DNA from: Pseudomonas sp. St316
Lineage (GTDB): Bacteria; Pseudomonadota; Gammaproteobacteria; Pseudomonadales; Pseudomonadaceae
Assembly (NCBI RefSeq): GCF_018325905.1
Contig: NZ_AP021901.1
Coordinates: 3,782,001 to 3,846,000 of the forward strand
DNA length: 64,000 nt
Reading direction: 5' to 3'
Shown here: positions 62,502 to 64,000 of the stretch, one piece after another
How the letters are laid out: each line of letters opens with the position of its first letter
Position numbering within the stretch: position 1 is the stretch's first letter
Translations under genes and position numbers: made by a program
The notes under the pieces: generated by a model
Database searches by the model: none
What the model was told of the DNA's origin: nothing
The model's input: the letters and a program-made list of their open reading frames with translations, nothing else

Positions 62502-63260
62502 ATGGGTTTGCCGCTTAATCGCCTGCTGGTGTGGGGCGTCCTGATGTTCCTCGCAGCAAGCGCTTGCGCGGTAGAGGCGCCGCTGCGCATCGTGACGGAG
62601 GAGCTGCCGCCCTACAACATGACGCAGAACGGCCGCATGACGGGCATGAGCACCGAAGTGATCCAGGCCGTGCTCAAGGAGGTCGGCATGGACGCGCCAA
62701 TCCAGTCCATGCCATGGGCCCGGGCCTACGAACTGGCGCTCAATGAAAGCAACGTGTTGATCTACTCGATCGTGCGCACGCCTGCACGCGAACCGCTTTT
62801 CCAGTGGGTCGGCAGCATTGGCCCGACGCAGTGGTACATCTACTCGCTGGCGGACCGGCCGGTGAAACTCGACTCGCTGGCCGATGCCCACGGGCACCAG
62901 ATCGCCACGGTCAATCAGGACGTGGGCGAGCAATACCTGGTCTCGAAGGGCTTTCGCATCGGCGAGGAATTGCAGTCGAGCACCAAATACGAACACAACT
63001 ACCGCAAGCTCAAGGTCGATCACGTGGAGCTGTGGATTTCCAACGAGCTCAACGCGCTGTACCTGACGCGCCAGAATGGCGAAGATCCGGACAAGTTGCT
63101 GGTCCGCTCGCTGGCGCTGCCCGAGCTCAGCAGCGCCGACGGCTTGAGCATGGCATTCAGCCGCAAGACACCGGCCGATACGGTGGCGAAGTTCCGTGCT
63201 GGCCTCGAGACCATCCGTCGCAATGGCGTCTACGATGCCATCCTGCGCAAATGGTTATGA
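62502..63260 (+). CDS. Periplasmic solute-binding protein (SBP_bac_3 type)
   Basis: A signal peptide (LVWGVLMFLAASACA) is followed by PLRIVTEELPPYNMTQNGRM, STEVIQAVLKEVGMDAPIQS, and PWARAYELALNESNVLIYSI, the pattern of PA-type amino-acid-like binding proteins without a transporter nearby. The 252-residue protein lies immediately before a sensor protein gene, so it may present a ligand to that sensor and not to an importer. Confidence 0.85.
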   Translation: MGLPLNRLLVWGVLMFLAASACAVEAPLRIVTEELPPYNMTQNGRMTGMSTEVIQAVLKEVGMDAPIQSMPWARAYELALNESNVLIYSIVRTPAREPLFQWVGSIGPTQWYIYSLADRPVKLDSLADAHGHQIATVNQDVGEQYLVSKGFRIGEELQSSTKYEHNYRKLKVDHVELWISNELNALYLTRQNGEDPDKLLVRSLALPELSSADGLSMAFSRKTPADTVAKFRAGLETIRRNGVYDAILRKWL

Positions 63261-63261
63261 C

Positions 63262-64000
63262 ATGGATGCCAATTTTCGTACGGTGTCCTCCTTACAACCA
63301 CAGACCAAGGCGCTCAGTTCCCTAGGACGCCGCCTGGTCCTGGCAACGCTGTTGTTCTGCCTGCTCTTTACCCTGGCGATGGTCACCTGGCGCACCTGGA
63401 TGGCCTGGGAAAACAACCTGGCGGAAATGAATTCGGAGCTGGCCCTGATCGACCAGGTGTTCCAGAACACCCTGGCCCATGCCATTTGGGAACTGGACCG
63501 TGAATCCCTCGACCAGCAAATCGCCAGCGTCGCCAGGGCAGCGCCCGTGGGACGCCTGGTGTTGAACATCCTGCGCCCCGGGCAAGCGCCTGAAGTCATC
63601 GAACTCAATCGATACCCCGCCGGTCATTCGGGCGTGGTGCCGGTGTTGCATCGCCAACTCATCGCGCAGCCCTACGCCGGGGCCCATGAAAAAGTCGGCG
63701 AGCTGATCATCGAAGGCGACAATAACCTGCTGTGGGAGCGCCTCTGGGGCGAAGCACGCAGCATCGTCATCACCCAGCTCATCCAGTCCTTGCTGCTGGC
63801 CGGTTTGATCATGACCGTGTTCAACCGCCTGGTGACCGTGCATGTGGTGCACATCGCCCGTCACTTGGGCGAACTCGCACCGCAAACCCTCAAGCATCAC
63901 CTCAAGCTGCAACGGGCCGTGCAGCGCCAGGACGAACTGAGCCTGCTCGAATTCCAGGTAAATACCCTCCAGGACAATCTCCGGGCCCATTTGGAACGCC
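63262..64000 (+). CDS. Membrane sensor protein, N-terminal part (runs off right edge)
   Basis: The frame opens at ATG 63262, one base after the preceding stop, and is open to the window edge (about 246 residues). One transmembrane helix lies at about residues 24-45 (RRLVLATLLFCLLFTLAMVT), then a periplasmic domain (MNSELALIDQVFQNTLAHAI, WELDRESLDQQIASVARAAP), a second helix (ITQLIQSLLLAGLIMTVFN) and the start of a cytoplasmic linker helix (LQRAVQRQDELSLLEFQVNT). This is the input half of a histidine kinase or diguanylate cyclase; the output domain is not visible. Confidence 0.8.
   Translation, partial: MDANFRTVSSLQPQTKALSSLGRRLVLATLLFCLLFTLAMVTWRTWMAWENNLAEMNSELALIDQVFQNTLAHAIWELDRESLDQQIASVARAAPVGRLVLNILRPGQAPEVIELNRYPAGHSGVVPVLHRQLIAQPYAGAHEKVGELIIEGDNNLLWERLWGEARSIVITQLIQSLLLAGLIMTVFNRLVTVHVVHIARHLGELAPQTLKHHLKLQRAVQRQDELSLLEFQVNTLQDNLRAHLER

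Overview
This window looks like chromosome from a member of the Pseudomonas fluorescens group. The DNA is GC-rich. Several intergenic gaps carry the REP palindromes typical of that group (GTGGGAGCGAGCTTGCTCGC and a second GTGGCGAGGGAGCTTGCTCC type). Housekeeping families such as nspC, ppk2, pitA and hscC also fit. All names rest on motifs and gene order read by eye; no database search was possible.

Layout. Positions 1-5040 hold accessory metabolism and regulation: a partial sulfonate-type binding protein, a tiny gene coupled to an XRE-cupin regulator, a 311+311 bp inverted repeat with a REP pair at its centre, an extreme Met/Cys-rich protein, a PLP-dependent dehydratase and an AraC regulator. 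Positions 5240-21280 form one long plus-strand operon. It begins with a complete ebo/EDB cluster in the order D-C-A-B-E-F and continues with two paralogous pairs (a secreted CXXCH protein plus a large protein without a signal peptide), a Cys-rich secreted protein and a ScyD/ScyE-like propeller. Its leader carries two hairpins with RsmA/CsrA motifs, the second covering the ribosome binding site. Positions 21500-27402 hold a sulfonate-type ABC transporter with a DUF3604 protein and a divergent GntR regulator. A MarR-GNAT fusion follows.

Positions 28557-40673 are the most unusual part. A TetR regulator diverges from a biosynthetic operon: SDR reductase, degenerate acyl-AMP ligase, HAD phosphatase, FAD monooxygenase, triple-ACP protein, a megasynthase read as KS / CLF-like / AfsA / AfsA, a START-fold protein and an outer-membrane barrel. 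AfsA plus phosphatase plus reductase plus TetR is the logic of Streptomyces gamma-butyrolactone or furan signalling, here apparently supplied by a dedicated KS-CLF/ACP system in a Gram-negative. I consider this the best candidate for an undescribed system.

Positions 40752-64000 are mostly ordinary: a secreted hypothetical, DUF1810 and a membrane protein, a class III-type sirtuin, an HscC/J-domain/DUF3829 operon, a nucleotidyltransferase, a GNAT enzyme, the carboxynorspermidine pathway (nspC plus a saccharopine-dehydrogenase-like reductase), polyphosphate and phosphate genes (ppx, ppk2, pit), a 201-bp tandem repeat built on a REP pair, a PhnCDEE-like transporter (possibly of the putative selenate type), a LysR regulator with a divergent aldo/keto reductase, and a periplasmic binding protein followed by a sensor protein that runs off the right edge.
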